Made by a program: the position numbers and the translations under genes. A stretch of DNA of 30,210 bases from a virus: positions 1 through 30,210 of IMG/VR virus record IMGVR_UViG_3300047678_000130, one strand, 5' to 3'. Within the stretch, counting starts at the first letter, position 1, and each line of letters opens with the position of its first letter. The notes beneath the pieces are model-generated. The model made no database searches, was not told the origin of the DNA, and saw nothing but the letters and a program-made list of their open reading frames with translations. Shown here in pieces: positions 7,827-14,758 of this stretch.

Positions 7827-9101
7827 TCAATACCATTCCTCTGAATCTTCGGAGCCGCTGCTGATAGGCTTTGTAAGATGCCAAGTAGCGTATCTCATTC
7901 CGTCGAGTAAATGGTTCAGGCCGCGTTGCGGTTCGTCGAGCCAGAGACCGTTCTTGTTCTTCCACGAATGTCCGTTGAGTTCAATGAAAAGGTTCTTGCC
8001 GCCACCGACAGGGCGAAGATCGTACTTCTTCACATTGTTGATCCCGGCCAATACGGATCCCTGCCCTTTCCAAGCTTCGATCACCCAGTAACCGGCCGCT
8101 CGGAGAGCGTCTGCGAACAACGGGCCCGGCTGAGCGTGGTCGTAGACGATCGGGATATTCTTGCTGACGCCAGTCTCTGCGCACCATTGTATGAACGACG
8201 GGATATCCATTTTTGCGGCGTACAACATTTCCTCGACATAGAGCTGCTTTCGGTCTTTGCCGTACTCGTCGACCAGTGCAACCTTGCACATTGCCACCGG
8301 ATCATTCCAACCGAGATCGAGCCCGTAAGCTTGCGGTACACATGGAAGTTCATTGACTTCCGAATAGTCGGGATATAGCAGGCCTTCGAGCCGCTTGCCC
8401 CACATTCCCTGTGCGTAGACGCGCCAGTGATTCGGATTCGTTATTTTGTATGCCTCAAGGCGAACCGCGAATTCCGTATCGATCTCAAGGAGTTTGATAT
8501 TGTCCTTGTAGGTCGTCTTGAAAATAAAATGCCCGGGGAGCCGCGGGATGTGGATCTCTTTATTGATGAAATGCTCGGCGTCGGTCGGATTATAGGTCAG
8601 CGTCCATTGCGTGAACCGAAATCCGCGCAGACGATCGCGAAGAAGGTTCAGATCATCCATCGACCGCATTTCTGTCGCTTCTTCGACCCAACCCCGATCG
8701 GCACCCTGAATTGATTTGATCTTTTGGACGTCGTCGAGGCCGAGAAAAATGAACTCAACATTCGTTCGGAGATTGCGAATGTAATACGGCGATGTTCCGA
8801 ACTTGAAACAGTCGTCGACGCCCCACTGATAGATGATGCTCTTGAGCTGTGAGTAGCAACTTTGGCCTAGACTGTTGTAGTAGCGGCGGGCAACTAACGT
8901 CTTTCGATTGCGTCGCCAATTCTGAAAGGAAAGAACGATCTCCTTCTGCGCGACGAACACGCTCTTACCGGATCCGGCGGATCCGAAATAATGAAGACAC
9001 GACTCCGGCCGCTTGAACGTCGGGATATAGACCGGGTTATAGAGGCCCGGATCCGAGAAATCGAAGACCTCTTCCCGCACGTTCGGTCCATCGAGCGGCA
9101 T
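7827..9101 (-). CDS. terL: Terminase large subunit (packaging ATPase and nuclease)
   Basis: A 424-residue protein. A Walker A motif, GSAGSGKS, lies at residues 40-47, and the Walker B/catalytic Glu region is ADRGWVEEATEM (about 134-145), both normal for the ATPase half of Terminase_3/PBSX-type large terminases. The nuclease half begins with AYGLDLGWNDPVAM (about 255-268), where the Asp is a likely metal ligand, and YDHAQPGP about 320 may be another part of the RNase H-like active site. The enzyme cuts concatemeric DNA and drives it into the prohead through the portal. It starts one base after the small terminase gene. Confidence 0.9.
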   Translation of the reverse strand: MPLDGPNVREEVFDFSDPGLYNPVYIPTFKRPESCLHYFGSAGSGKSVFVAQKEIVLSFQNWRRNRKTLVARRYYNSLGQSCYSQLKSIIYQWGVDDCFKFGTSPYYIRNLRTNVEFIFLGLDDVQKIKSIQGADRGWVEEATEMRSMDDLNLLRDRLRGFRFTQWTLTYNPTDAEHFINKEIHIPRLPGHFIFKTTYKDNIKLLEIDTEFAVRLEAYKITNPNHWRVYAQGMWGKRLEGLLYPDYSEVNELPCVPQAYGLDLGWNDPVAMCKVALVDEYGKDRKQLYVEEMLYAAKMDIPSFIQWCAETGVSKNIPIVYDHAQPGPLFADALRAAGYWVIEAWKGQGSVLAGINNVKKYDLRPVGGGKNLFIELNGHSWKNKNGLWLDEPQRGLNHLLDGMRYATWHLTKPISSGSEDSEEWY

Positions 9102-9102
9102 C

Positions 9103-9861
9103 CTATTCCTCCGTGTCTGGTTCGATCTCAGGCTCAGGCAGCTTTGGCATGATCACGCGGGTGACCGTTTCGAGCGGACCGCCGTCAGCTCCGGTGACCT
9201 CGACCTTCGTGGTCTTGTGGTTGTCGGTCAGGCGATCGATCAGATCATCCATTCGTTTCCAAATTCGATCGAGTCCGCGACTGAGCTTCTCGAAGTCATC
9301 CGGCGTGAGTTCGTGATTGCAGAGACGTTTGAAGTGTGCGAGTTCTACCCGCTGCATTTGATTTAGGCGCACCTGAATGAAGTTTTTGTACTTGATGGTG
9401 AACTCTTTGCGCAGCTCGTCGAGTCCGGCCTCAAGGTGATTGAACACCATCGCCCGGGAGCAGCCTTTTTCACCTTGGCTGGTCAGATGCTCGGAGATAC
9501 TGCGGATCGACGCCCCGCCTTCGCGCAGGTCCATGATCTTATTGCGAAGTTGGTATTTGTGGATCTCCGCTTCATCAGCCGCCTTCTTGCGTCGGCTAGA
9601 TCGCTCCTTTGCGGTCTGTTCTGGCGACTTCTTTATCGGTTTGAGATCAAGCGGCCGGGATTCACCGCGAGGCAATCGGGTCGAGGCGATCCTTTCATTC
9701 TCGGCTTTCTTAGCAGGATCAGCTTTGCGTCCTGGCTTTAGCGGTGGATCAAGCAAGACACCGTCTTGCTTAGTGATGATCGAGTTTCGACGACGGCGCG
9801 GACGCTCAATCGGTTCCGCATCCTGAGGCTCAGGCGTCGGCTCTTTGATCTTCATTGCCAT
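9103..9861 (-). CDS. terS: Putative terminase small subunit
   Basis: A 252-residue protein upstream of terL. The N-terminal third is basic and disordered (RRRRNSIITK, SSRRKKAADEAE). Residues about 105-150 look like a helix-turn-helix (NKIMDLREGGASIRSISEHL, CSRAMVFNHLEAGLDELRKE), then long helices with DKLSRGLDRIWKRMD-like pattern suited to oligomerisation. Small terminases recognise the phage pac or cos site and hand the DNA to TerL. The call follows from position and helix-turn-helix content; a separate regulator is possible. The start may be the first ATG (9861) or the one two codons later. Confidence 0.6.
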   Translation of the reverse strand: MAMKIKEPTPEPQDAEPIERPRRRRNSIITKQDGVLLDPPLKPGRKADPAKKAENERIASTRLPRGESRPLDLKPIKKSPEQTAKERSSRRKKAADEAEIHKYQLRNKIMDLREGGASIRSISEHLTSQGEKGCSRAMVFNHLEAGLDELRKEFTIKYKNFIQVRLNQMQRVELAHFKRLCNHELTPDDFEKLSRGLDRIWKRMDDLIDRLTDNHKTTKVEVTGADGGPLETVTRVIMPKLPEPEIEPDTEE

Positions 9862-9996
9862 AACTGATAATCAAGTCTAGGCGAGAGCGTTTTCTTATTG
9901 TCGATTGGAATTTTTCGGTAGCCTTACCGATGGTTGGAGCCTGCTTGAACTATCGTAAGGACAACTTCGTTTGATATTCGTCTTTTCGCTCTTCCC
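9862..9996. other. Intergenic gap between folE and the packaging operon, with a short hairpin
   Basis: No gene is visible in these 135 bases. TCGGTA (9915-9920) and TACCGA (9925-9930) form a 6-bp stem with a 4-base loop. It is not followed by a T run in the direction of folE transcription, so it is not a clear terminator. A promoter for the packaging and head genes is likely somewhere here because the next gene block has a different composition, but I cannot identify it with confidence. Confidence 0.35.
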
Positions 9997-10545
9997 TTAG
10001 ATCAACTGTAAGAACTCATTACGGGCAGCGGGATGATCCATAAACGCCCCCGTCATTTTACTGGTGGTAGTAATGACGCCCGGCTTCTGAACTCCCCGCA
10101 TACTCATACAAAGATGCTGAGCCTTCAACACGACTGCTACTCCCTGAGGATCTAAATGCTCGGTGAGATACTCTGCCACCTGCGTTGTAATACGTTCCTG
10201 GTTTTGCAGTCGGCGACTGAATTTCTCTAAAGTCCGCGCAAGCTTTGATAAACCCACGATCTTTTTATTCGGTATGTATGCAATAAATCCTTCACCAAAG
10301 AACGGGGCAAGATGATGTTCACAGAGGGAGTAAAACGGGATGTTGCTCTGTACGATGACCTCATCATATTGCTCCGCGTCAAAGGTCGTCATCGTAAACT
10401 CGGGCGGTGACAGGAATTCCTGTAAAAACCTTGAATAGCGAGCAGGCGTACTCAGCAACCCTTCTCGCGTCGGGTCGTCAACTGCCTCTAAAATTTGCCT
10501 TACAGCACCTTCCATAATTTGTGTTGTTGAACCGAGAGCCGCCAT
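9997..10545 (-). CDS. folE: GTP cyclohydrolase I (FolE)
   Basis: Catalyses the first step from GTP to 7,8-dihydroneopterin triphosphate, the entry to both folate and 7-deazaguanine synthesis; here the neighbours point to preQ0. Zinc ligands of the family are present: CEHHLAPFFGEGFIAYIP (Cys and His) and KAQHLCMSMRGV (second Cys). The region DDPTREGLLSTPARYSRFLQ is the conserved N-terminal core and VGLSKLARTLEKFSRRLQNQ the central helix. The first available ATG (10575) overlaps queE by 76 bases; I prefer the ATG at 10545, with a weak AAGAG site, though 10515 is also possible. It is the last gene of the cassette on the minus strand. Confidence 0.92.
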   Translation of the reverse strand: MAALGSTTQIMEGAVRQILEAVDDPTREGLLSTPARYSRFLQEFLSPPEFTMTTFDAEQYDEVIVQSNIPFYSLCEHHLAPFFGEGFIAYIPNKKIVGLSKLARTLEKFSRRLQNQERITTQVAEYLTEHLDPQGVAVVLKAQHLCMSMRGVQKPGVITTTSKMTGAFMDHPAARNEFLQLI

Positions 10546-11081
10546 TGTGGGTTGCTCTTGACCAGTTCGATGCAATGATCCAAATTCAAACGATTGATCT
10601 CAAATCCGTCCGAGTGAGGCGATAAATAATAATAGTCGGCCTCGATCGATGGCTGCGGAATCGCTTGCCCTGCGTGCCGCACATATCGCAGTTCATTGAC
10701 CCATTTGAAATTCTTTTGAATTACATGTTCAGCCACTTTCGGCGAAAGCGATACGTAATCCAAATTACTCGGCACGGGATACAGTCCGCTTGTTTCTATC
10801 GCCTGAAAAGTGCCGCCGAAATAATCCACTATCTCTTCAGTTAATTGCTGAGCCGGTTCGCCGCCAGTCCAAATGATACTTGCCCCGGGCGGTATCATCT
10901 CCGCGATCTCGCTCACCTGCATTTGCCTCCCGCTTTCAAACTCCGTGTCGCACCGGACGCCGGATGCGTAACAGGCATCTTTGGTTTTACATCCTTGTAG
11001 CCGCACGAATAGATTAGCGGTGCCGGCGCGGTGCCCTTCGCCTTGTAAGCTATAAAATATCTCGGTAACGTTAAGGTTCAT
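10500..11081 (-). CDS. queE: 7-carboxy-7-deazaguanine synthase (QueE), radical SAM
   Basis: Converts 6-carboxytetrahydropterin to 7-carboxy-7-deazaguanine using SAM and an iron-sulfur cluster. Evidence is the start MNLNVTEIFYSLQGEGHRAG with the family's N-terminal YSLQGEG, the cysteine-bearing loop FVRLQGCKTKDACYASGVRC followed by DTEF, and WTGGEPAQQ (TGGEP motif for SAM binding). The cysteines are spaced CX5CX6C instead of the usual CX3CX2C. At 193 residues it is a little short but complete (LSPK region and C-terminal SVQQHKLWKVL). It overlaps queD by 11 bases and folE by at least 16, indicating coupled translation. Confidence 0.9.
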   Translation of the reverse strand: MNLNVTEIFYSLQGEGHRAGTANLFVRLQGCKTKDACYASGVRCDTEFESGRQMQVSEIAEMIPPGASIIWTGGEPAQQLTEEIVDYFGGTFQAIETSGLYPVPSNLDYVSLSPKVAEHVIQKNFKWVNELRYVRHAGQAIPQPSIEADYYYLSPHSDGFEINRLNLDHCIELVKSNPQWRLSVQQHKLWKVL

Positions 11082-11424
11082 AAGTTGCCGATGTTCTGTC
11101 CGTCTCTTTTACCGTGACGTTTATCAGTTCAGGAATGAGATTTATATACTCATCAAATAACCTCTTTGCGATCAATTCAGCTGTTGGATTGAAATCAAAA
11201 ACATCGTTTAAGTGCCTGTGATCTAGTGCCTCATCCAAGTCTTGTTTGATAACACCTAACTCACGATAATCCCGTACGAATCCAACTGCGTTTAAGGTGT
11301 TGCTCCGAAGCGTTAGCGTTACCGAATAGTTATGCCCGTGGAGCCGGGAGCAAGGATGTTCGGGGCTAAGTCCTTCCAATTTATGGGATGCCGAGAATTC
11401 GAATGTCTTAGAGATAGTGAACAT
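11071..11424 (-). CDS. queD: 6-carboxy-5,6,7,8-tetrahydropterin synthase (QueD)
   Basis: Makes 6-carboxytetrahydropterin from the FolE product. The 117-residue protein has the zinc ligands of the family: His in FSASHKL (residue 14) and two in RLHGHNYSV (about 29-31). The catalytic Cys lies just before, in HPCSRLHGH. The later DHRHLND motif and the C-terminal TVKETDRTSATY (Glu for pterin binding) are also normal. Length is typical of bacterial QueD. It lies between the broken small ORF and queE, with an 11-base overlap with queE. Confidence 0.93.
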   Translation of the reverse strand: MFTISKTFEFSASHKLEGLSPEHPCSRLHGHNYSVTLTLRSNTLNAVGFVRDYRELGVIKQDLDEALDHRHLNDVFDFNPTAELIAKRLFDEYINLIPELINVTVKETDRTSATYEP

Positions 11425-11438
11425 TTTACAAACGGTCC

Positions 11439-11615
11439 TTATACCACTTCGTCCGGGGAGATCAGCCCATATTTCGCACTCAGAATAAACGTTTTATCGC
11501 AGTGCTGTTCTGAATAGGTGAACGCCTTGCGAAATAAATGCGAAGTGTATAAGTCTTTAGCCGGCCAGCTCCCAGTGCGTTTCAGTGCTGCTCAAGCGAC
11601 GAATCCGATCTTCAT
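11439..11615 (-). pseudogene. Broken or recoded DUF6884-like small gene between queC and queD
   Basis: A minus-strand frame starts with ATG at 11615, overlapping the queC stop by 4 bases (ATGA), and reads MKIGFVA, then an in-frame TGA (11592-11594), then AALKRTGSWPAKDLYTSHLF followed by RKAFTYSEQHCDKTFILSAK and YGLISPDEVV before TAA. The latter part fits the DUF6884 pattern (PA.dLYtS.LFrka..yae..Cd..fILSAK.GLl.PdeV). In that family a Cys is expected at the TGA position. There is no ATG, GTG or TTG restart after the TGA. The protein would also be short at its C-terminus (58 residues). It could be a nonsense mutation, a sequencing error, or a recoded stop such as selenocysteine; a decayed gene is the simplest view. 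Confidence 0.65.
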
Positions 11616-12277
11616 AACCACCCCGATGCCTTGGCTTCATAGAAACCCCTTGCCCGCAGTTGAGAGGCTGGGTTATCTAACTGGCCCATTCCCCACTCGT
11701 TCATAGTTAGATCGCCGTTATAGTCGGTCAATGTCTGCGTTCTGATCACCTCCACAATGTTCAGCTCCGCCGCGAGCTTCCAAGTCTCAGCTTTAGTCAG
11801 ATACATCAGAGGCGTATGAATTTTGAAAGTTGTGTCCATCGCTAGTGATGCCGTTATCCCTATCGAATCAATAAAAATCCGACGGCAGTCAGGATAGCCG
11901 CTGAAATCCGTTTGGCAAACGCCGGTCACTATATCGGCGATACCTTGCCCGTAAGCGAAGGATGCGGCAATCGATAAGAACAGCATATTGCGCCCGGCGG
12001 TAAATGACGCGGGTAGCGTTCCGTTGCGGTCGTGTCCGTTGTTGTGGTCTTTAGAGTGATCGGTAAGCGATGATCCGCCGAGCAGTCCGGCGATATTTAG
12101 GACGCGATACTCAACCCCTGCGAGTTCTGCGATCGTAGCCGCCTGCTCAAGTTCCGCCTTGTGCTTCTGCCCGTAATCGAACCCGATCGCAACAACCTCA
12201 TCAAACTCCCGAAGAGCCCAAAAAAGACAGGTTGTCGAATCCTGACCGCCTGATAGCAATACAATGGCCTTGCTCAT
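11612..12277 (-). CDS. queC: 7-cyano-7-deazaguanine synthase (QueC) without zinc cysteines
   Basis: Converts 7-carboxy-7-deazaguanine to preQ0 with ATP and ammonia. The P-loop-like SGGQDSTTC (residues 9-17) and the FDYGQKHKAELE segment are standard for the family, as are FTAGRNMLFLS and the GVCQTDFSGYPDCRRIFIDS region. The start at 12277 gives MSKAIVLLSGG and has GAGG eight bases upstream; a farther ATG (12313) is less likely. The C-terminus is unusual: where QueC normally has TCYNG...GCGxCPAC, this protein has TDYNG at 184-188 and GQLDNPAS at 198-205, so all four zinc cysteines are replaced (Asp185, Gln199, Asn202, Ser205). The fold otherwise looks intact (221 residues). Confidence 0.93.
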   Translation of the reverse strand: MSKAIVLLSGGQDSTTCLFWALREFDEVVAIGFDYGQKHKAELEQAATIAELAGVEYRVLNIAGLLGGSSLTDHSKDHNNGHDRNGTLPASFTAGRNMLFLSIAASFAYGQGIADIVTGVCQTDFSGYPDCRRIFIDSIGITASLAMDTTFKIHTPLMYLTKAETWKLAAELNIVEVIRTQTLTDYNGDLTMNEWGMGQLDNPASQLRARGFYEAKASGWL

Positions 12278-12360
12278 AAATGCACCTCTGCATATCGCTG
12301 AAACTTCACCCACTCGTTAAAGTTATGTTTATGCAGACGCGTAACATCTCCCACTCTCAT
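12274..12360 (-). CDS. Possible 28-residue ORF coupled to queC
   Basis: A short frame (MRVGDVTRLHKHNFNEWVKF...) starts inside the end of the dpdA-like gene and ends with TGA overlapping the queC ATG by 4 bases (ATGA). The overlap is the kind used for translational coupling, but the ribosome site is poor and no homology can be claimed. It may be a leader-type ORF or chance. Confidence 0.22.
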   Translation of the reverse strand: MRVGDVTRLHKHNFNEWVKFQRYAEVHL

Positions 12361-13015
12361 CCCTTTCGGTTTCCTTTGTCGGGCGTTCCGACGCCCGACA
12401 AAGGTCAATGACGCAGACGTTGCCGTACTTCCCGCCGACATTCCAAGTAGTTGAGTCCACGGAATAAAAACGATATTTGAACAGTAGCGGAACGGACGTA
12501 AACCCTAGCCCGTGAACCTTTGCCCCACGTTCCTTGGCTAAGTTAATCAGGGTGGGGAAAAACCTGTATTCGTCTTTCTTGATCTCACCCGACGCGATCC
12601 CGCCGATGGCAACATAATCATATTCTTCACACATCGCGAGCCAGTACGCTTGGCCTCTCGACTTATGCCAAACCGGAATGCTTTTCTTGTTGGTTAACGT
12701 CTCTAGCTTATCCCTCAACCGCTCGACCTCTTTCAGTCCCACAACGGAATCAATATCCAGCTCAAAGAACAGGTCGATGTTGTTCTCGTTTATAAATTGG
12801 GCGTATCGTTCGATATATTCATCCCAACCCGTAGTCTTTTTTTTATTTTGTATAAATGTGAACGCGCCGGAATCAAGCATATGCCGCGATTGCCGCACAT
12901 ACGCGCCATACGCACCGTTTTTATGTTCATAAAATGAACTCAACAAATAAATATCCTCGGTTGGTTCGCCCCAGTGTTTTTCGATAGTTTTGAACCCCGC
13001 CAAATAAACTTTCAT
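12329..13015 (-). CDS. dpdA: DpdA-like DNA guanine transglycosylase (TGT superfamily)
   Basis: DpdA enzymes exchange guanine in DNA for a 7-deazaguanine such as preQ0. The start at 13015 (MKVYLAGFKTIEKHWGEP) overlaps the upstream ParB-like gene by 4 bases (ATGA). Family-like motifs in order: HMLDSGAFTFI (Asp48), FFELDIDSV (Asp87, Asp89), SIPVWHKSRG (113-121), DYVAIGGIASGEI (133-145) and KVHGLGFTSV with YSVDSTTW (Asp187). These resemble a TIM-barrel TGT with candidate catalytic Asp48 and Asp187. At 228 residues it is shorter than tRNA TGT (about 370) and lacks its C-terminal zinc site, as expected for the small phage type. Its position beside folE/queD/queE/queC supports DNA rather than tRNA modification. 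Confidence 0.82.
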   Translation of the reverse strand: MKVYLAGFKTIEKHWGEPTEDIYLLSSFYEHKNGAYGAYVRQSRHMLDSGAFTFIQNKKKTTGWDEYIERYAQFINENNIDLFFELDIDSVVGLKEVERLRDKLETLTNKKSIPVWHKSRGQAYWLAMCEEYDYVAIGGIASGEIKKDEYRFFPTLINLAKERGAKVHGLGFTSVPLLFKYRFYSVDSTTWNVGGKYGNVCVIDLCRASERPTKETERDESGRCYASA

Positions 13016-13617
13016 AGCCCACACAACGCCCACACCGCCGCCTCATACGTCTTGCCGTGCTTTAGCAAAGCCGCTTTAACAAGCTCGATTTCGTCAAGTC
13101 CGTAATGCAAAACTATCTTTTCCTTATCCTCTTTCTCCTCCGTATCCTCAATAAACAATCCGTCTAGATCCGGCATCGGTTCAAAGGACGGCACATCTAA
13201 GCCCCAATCTCCAAGCGGCAGATCGGACCATTCCCCGTTTGCAAGGACATCCCAATCCCACGATCCGCCGCTCGAATTGGCGACGATGCAGGCCTGTTTG
13301 AATTCCCGCTTTGTAAAGGCAACCTCCCGATAAGCGAATTTCTCGCCACCGTAAGTGATGAAACCGTGAGCCAGTGTCTTTTGCGGCGTAGGCTGATCAA
13401 ACCGCTCGACGACCTCGATCTCGCAGCCGTCCATGATCTCGCTACGCATGTTCCCGCCGAGATAAGCCTTATTTTTAGTGCAATAAACGACCCCCGAGAG
13501 ATCGCCGAGCGTTTCAAGGTGCTTTTTGAGCAACTCGAACTGTTCACCGGTAATTTGGCGAGGATTGGCGGTATATTTCCGGCTTTTATCTATCCGTTGC
13601 GGAGTGTCGGTTGGCAT
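13012..13617 (-). CDS. ParB/Srx-like domain protein
   Basis: A 201-residue protein with a ParB N-terminal-like fold: NPRQITGEQFELLKKHLETL, then GGNMRSEIMDG (about 54-64; the G-x-x-R turn of ParB-like nucleotide-binding proteins) and later KREFKQACIVANSSGGSWDW and LPLGDWGLDVP. This pattern is usual in phage proteins that have a ParB-like domain fused or adjacent to DNA modification enzymes, but no methyltransferase domain follows here. The C-terminal part is acidic and helical (FIEDTEEKEDKEKIV). The gene overlaps the dpdA-like gene by 4 bases, so the two are probably co-translated. A role in choosing DNA sites for modification is an inference. Confidence 0.68.
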   Translation of the reverse strand: MPTDTPQRIDKSRKYTANPRQITGEQFELLKKHLETLGDLSGVVYCTKNKAYLGGNMRSEIMDGCEIEVVERFDQPTPQKTLAHGFITYGGEKFAYREVAFTKREFKQACIVANSSGGSWDWDVLANGEWSDLPLGDWGLDVPSFEPMPDLDGLFIEDTEEKEDKEKIVLHYGLDEIELVKAALLKHGKTYEAAVWALCGL

Positions 13618-13648
13618 TGTAGGAGTGATTATGCAGCGAAAGACTGCA

Positions 13649-14320
13649 TTATTGTCCGATCTTCATGGCGGTGCCGAAAAAGCCCTGAAGTTCGCCACCC
13701 GGACGCACGTCTGGGTTGGCCTGAATGCGGATCGCGATAAAGCCTGAGTTGTCGTAGCGAAACTTGATCGTCGAGTCGATCGGCATCTTATTCTCGATCG
13801 CTTCATTTAATTCGCGAAGGAAGCGTGTGCGATCATCGGCGTGGATCCGTGCAACGTAGCTGCGGTGAGTAAGATCGGTCTCTTCGGCGTCAAGGATCTC
13901 CCGGAAAGCGCAGTTTGCAAACGTGAGATGGCCTGCGGCGTCGAGTTCAAAGATCGGCTTGGTGTTGGTTTCGTCCTGATGACGAACGCGGGCCTGAATA
14001 TGTTCGACCTTTCGATCGATCCGACAGACCATGTCTTTAACGCTGGATCCGCCATTGGTGCGGAGCTCAGCGTCAATGCGATTGATCTTTTCGCCAAACT
14101 CGTCAAATTTGGATATCAAGCCATCAAGTTTTTGGCGACGTGACGCCCTCGGCGTGATCCATTTTTCCTTGAACGGTTGCCATCCATCGACGCGGATGTC
14201 CTTGATCGCTTTGATCGCGGCGGCTAAGAGTACAAGTAGAGAAAAGCCGCCTGCGATGATCTCGAAGGCGGTTATCGTGTAGCCGAATATTTCCATGGCG
14301 ACTAAGTGAATCGTGGGCAT
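13649..14320 (-). CDS. Membrane-anchored PAS-domain protein
   Basis: A 223-residue protein with a single N-terminal membrane segment (about 13-37, FGYTITAFEIIAGGFSLLVL then LAAAIKAIK), a helical linker (about 60-115, ISKFDEFGEKINRIDAELRT, SVKDMVCRIDRKVEHIQARV) and a C-terminal PAS domain (about 120-220: PIFELDAAGHLTFANCAFRE, then RIHADDRTRFLRELNEAI and a strand IKFRYDNSGFIAIRIQA). There is no kinase or cyclase domain. Similar TM-coiled coil-PAS proteins occur in other phages, with no known function. It is near lysis genes, so it may be a holin-like or sensory lysis protein, but this is speculation. Start uncertain (14320 or 14296). Confidence 0.7.
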   Translation of the reverse strand: MPTIHLVAMEIFGYTITAFEIIAGGFSLLVLLAAAIKAIKDIRVDGWQPFKEKWITPRASRRQKLDGLISKFDEFGEKINRIDAELRTNGGSSVKDMVCRIDRKVEHIQARVRHQDETNTKPIFELDAAGHLTFANCAFREILDAEETDLTHRSYVARIHADDRTRFLRELNEAIENKMPIDSTIKFRYDNSGFIAIRIQANPDVRPGGELQGFFGTAMKIGQ

Positions 14321-14329
14321 GATTTGAGT

Positions 14330-14758
14330 TTAGAAATTGATGATCCCGATTTTCTTCGGGCGAACGTGCTTGAGAAGCACTTCGATGATCGCGGTCTGGC
14401 GAACGTTCATCGTCTCGCATCCGACCAGCTGACCGGTCTTTGTCGCAAGTTCTGTTTGCGTTCGTGTTAGAGCTTCCTTAAGATCAGCCTCATTTTTCCC
14501 GGCCGTTGCTCTAACATCGGCGATGATCCGGTCTTTTTCGGTTAGAGCATCGGTTAGAACGATTACCTTTTCTTTCGTCGCGTCGAGCTCGCGTCTGTTC
14601 TCGGCCGCAGCGTTGCCGGCGGCTTGGGTAATGCACAGCGTTCCGGCCGGCATCTCAACACCGGAGCACGGTGACTGAGCATTCGCGGAGATAGTAAATG
14701 CGAAATATACGAGTAGCGTTAATACGGCTATTTGCAGTTTTCGGGAATTAACAAACAT
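14330..14758 (-). CDS. Secreted coiled-coil protein, spanin-like (outer partner?)
   Basis: A 142-residue protein with a signal peptide (MFVNSRKLQIAVLTLLVYFA, then FTISANA before QSPCSG), followed by a long coiled coil (about 50-115, AAENRRELDATKEKVIVLTD, ALTRTQTELATKTGQLVG). It overlaps the upstream membrane-anchored coiled-coil gene by 31 bases, in a different frame, an arrangement often seen for Rz/Rz1 spanin genes. It has no perfect lipobox (the Cys is three residues after a likely cleavage site), which weakens the outer-spanin call. The start has GAGGA seven bases upstream. A structural lysis role is likely, but the exact class is open. Confidence 0.5.
   Translation of the reverse strand: MFVNSRKLQIAVLTLLVYFAFTISANAQSPCSGVEMPAGTLCITQAAGNAAAENRRELDATKEKVIVLTDALTEKDRIIADVRATAGKNEADLKEALTRTQTELATKTGQLVGCETMNVRQTAIIEVLLKHVRPKKIGIINF

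Noticed and set aside
9915-9930. A rho-independent terminator after folE
   Set aside because: The stem is only 6 bp and followed by an A run, not a T run, in the direction of transcription.
11592-11594. A changed genetic code in which TGA is read as an amino acid throughout
   Set aside because: queC, the gene at 13012 and many others end with TGA at normal places, so it is a normal stop here.
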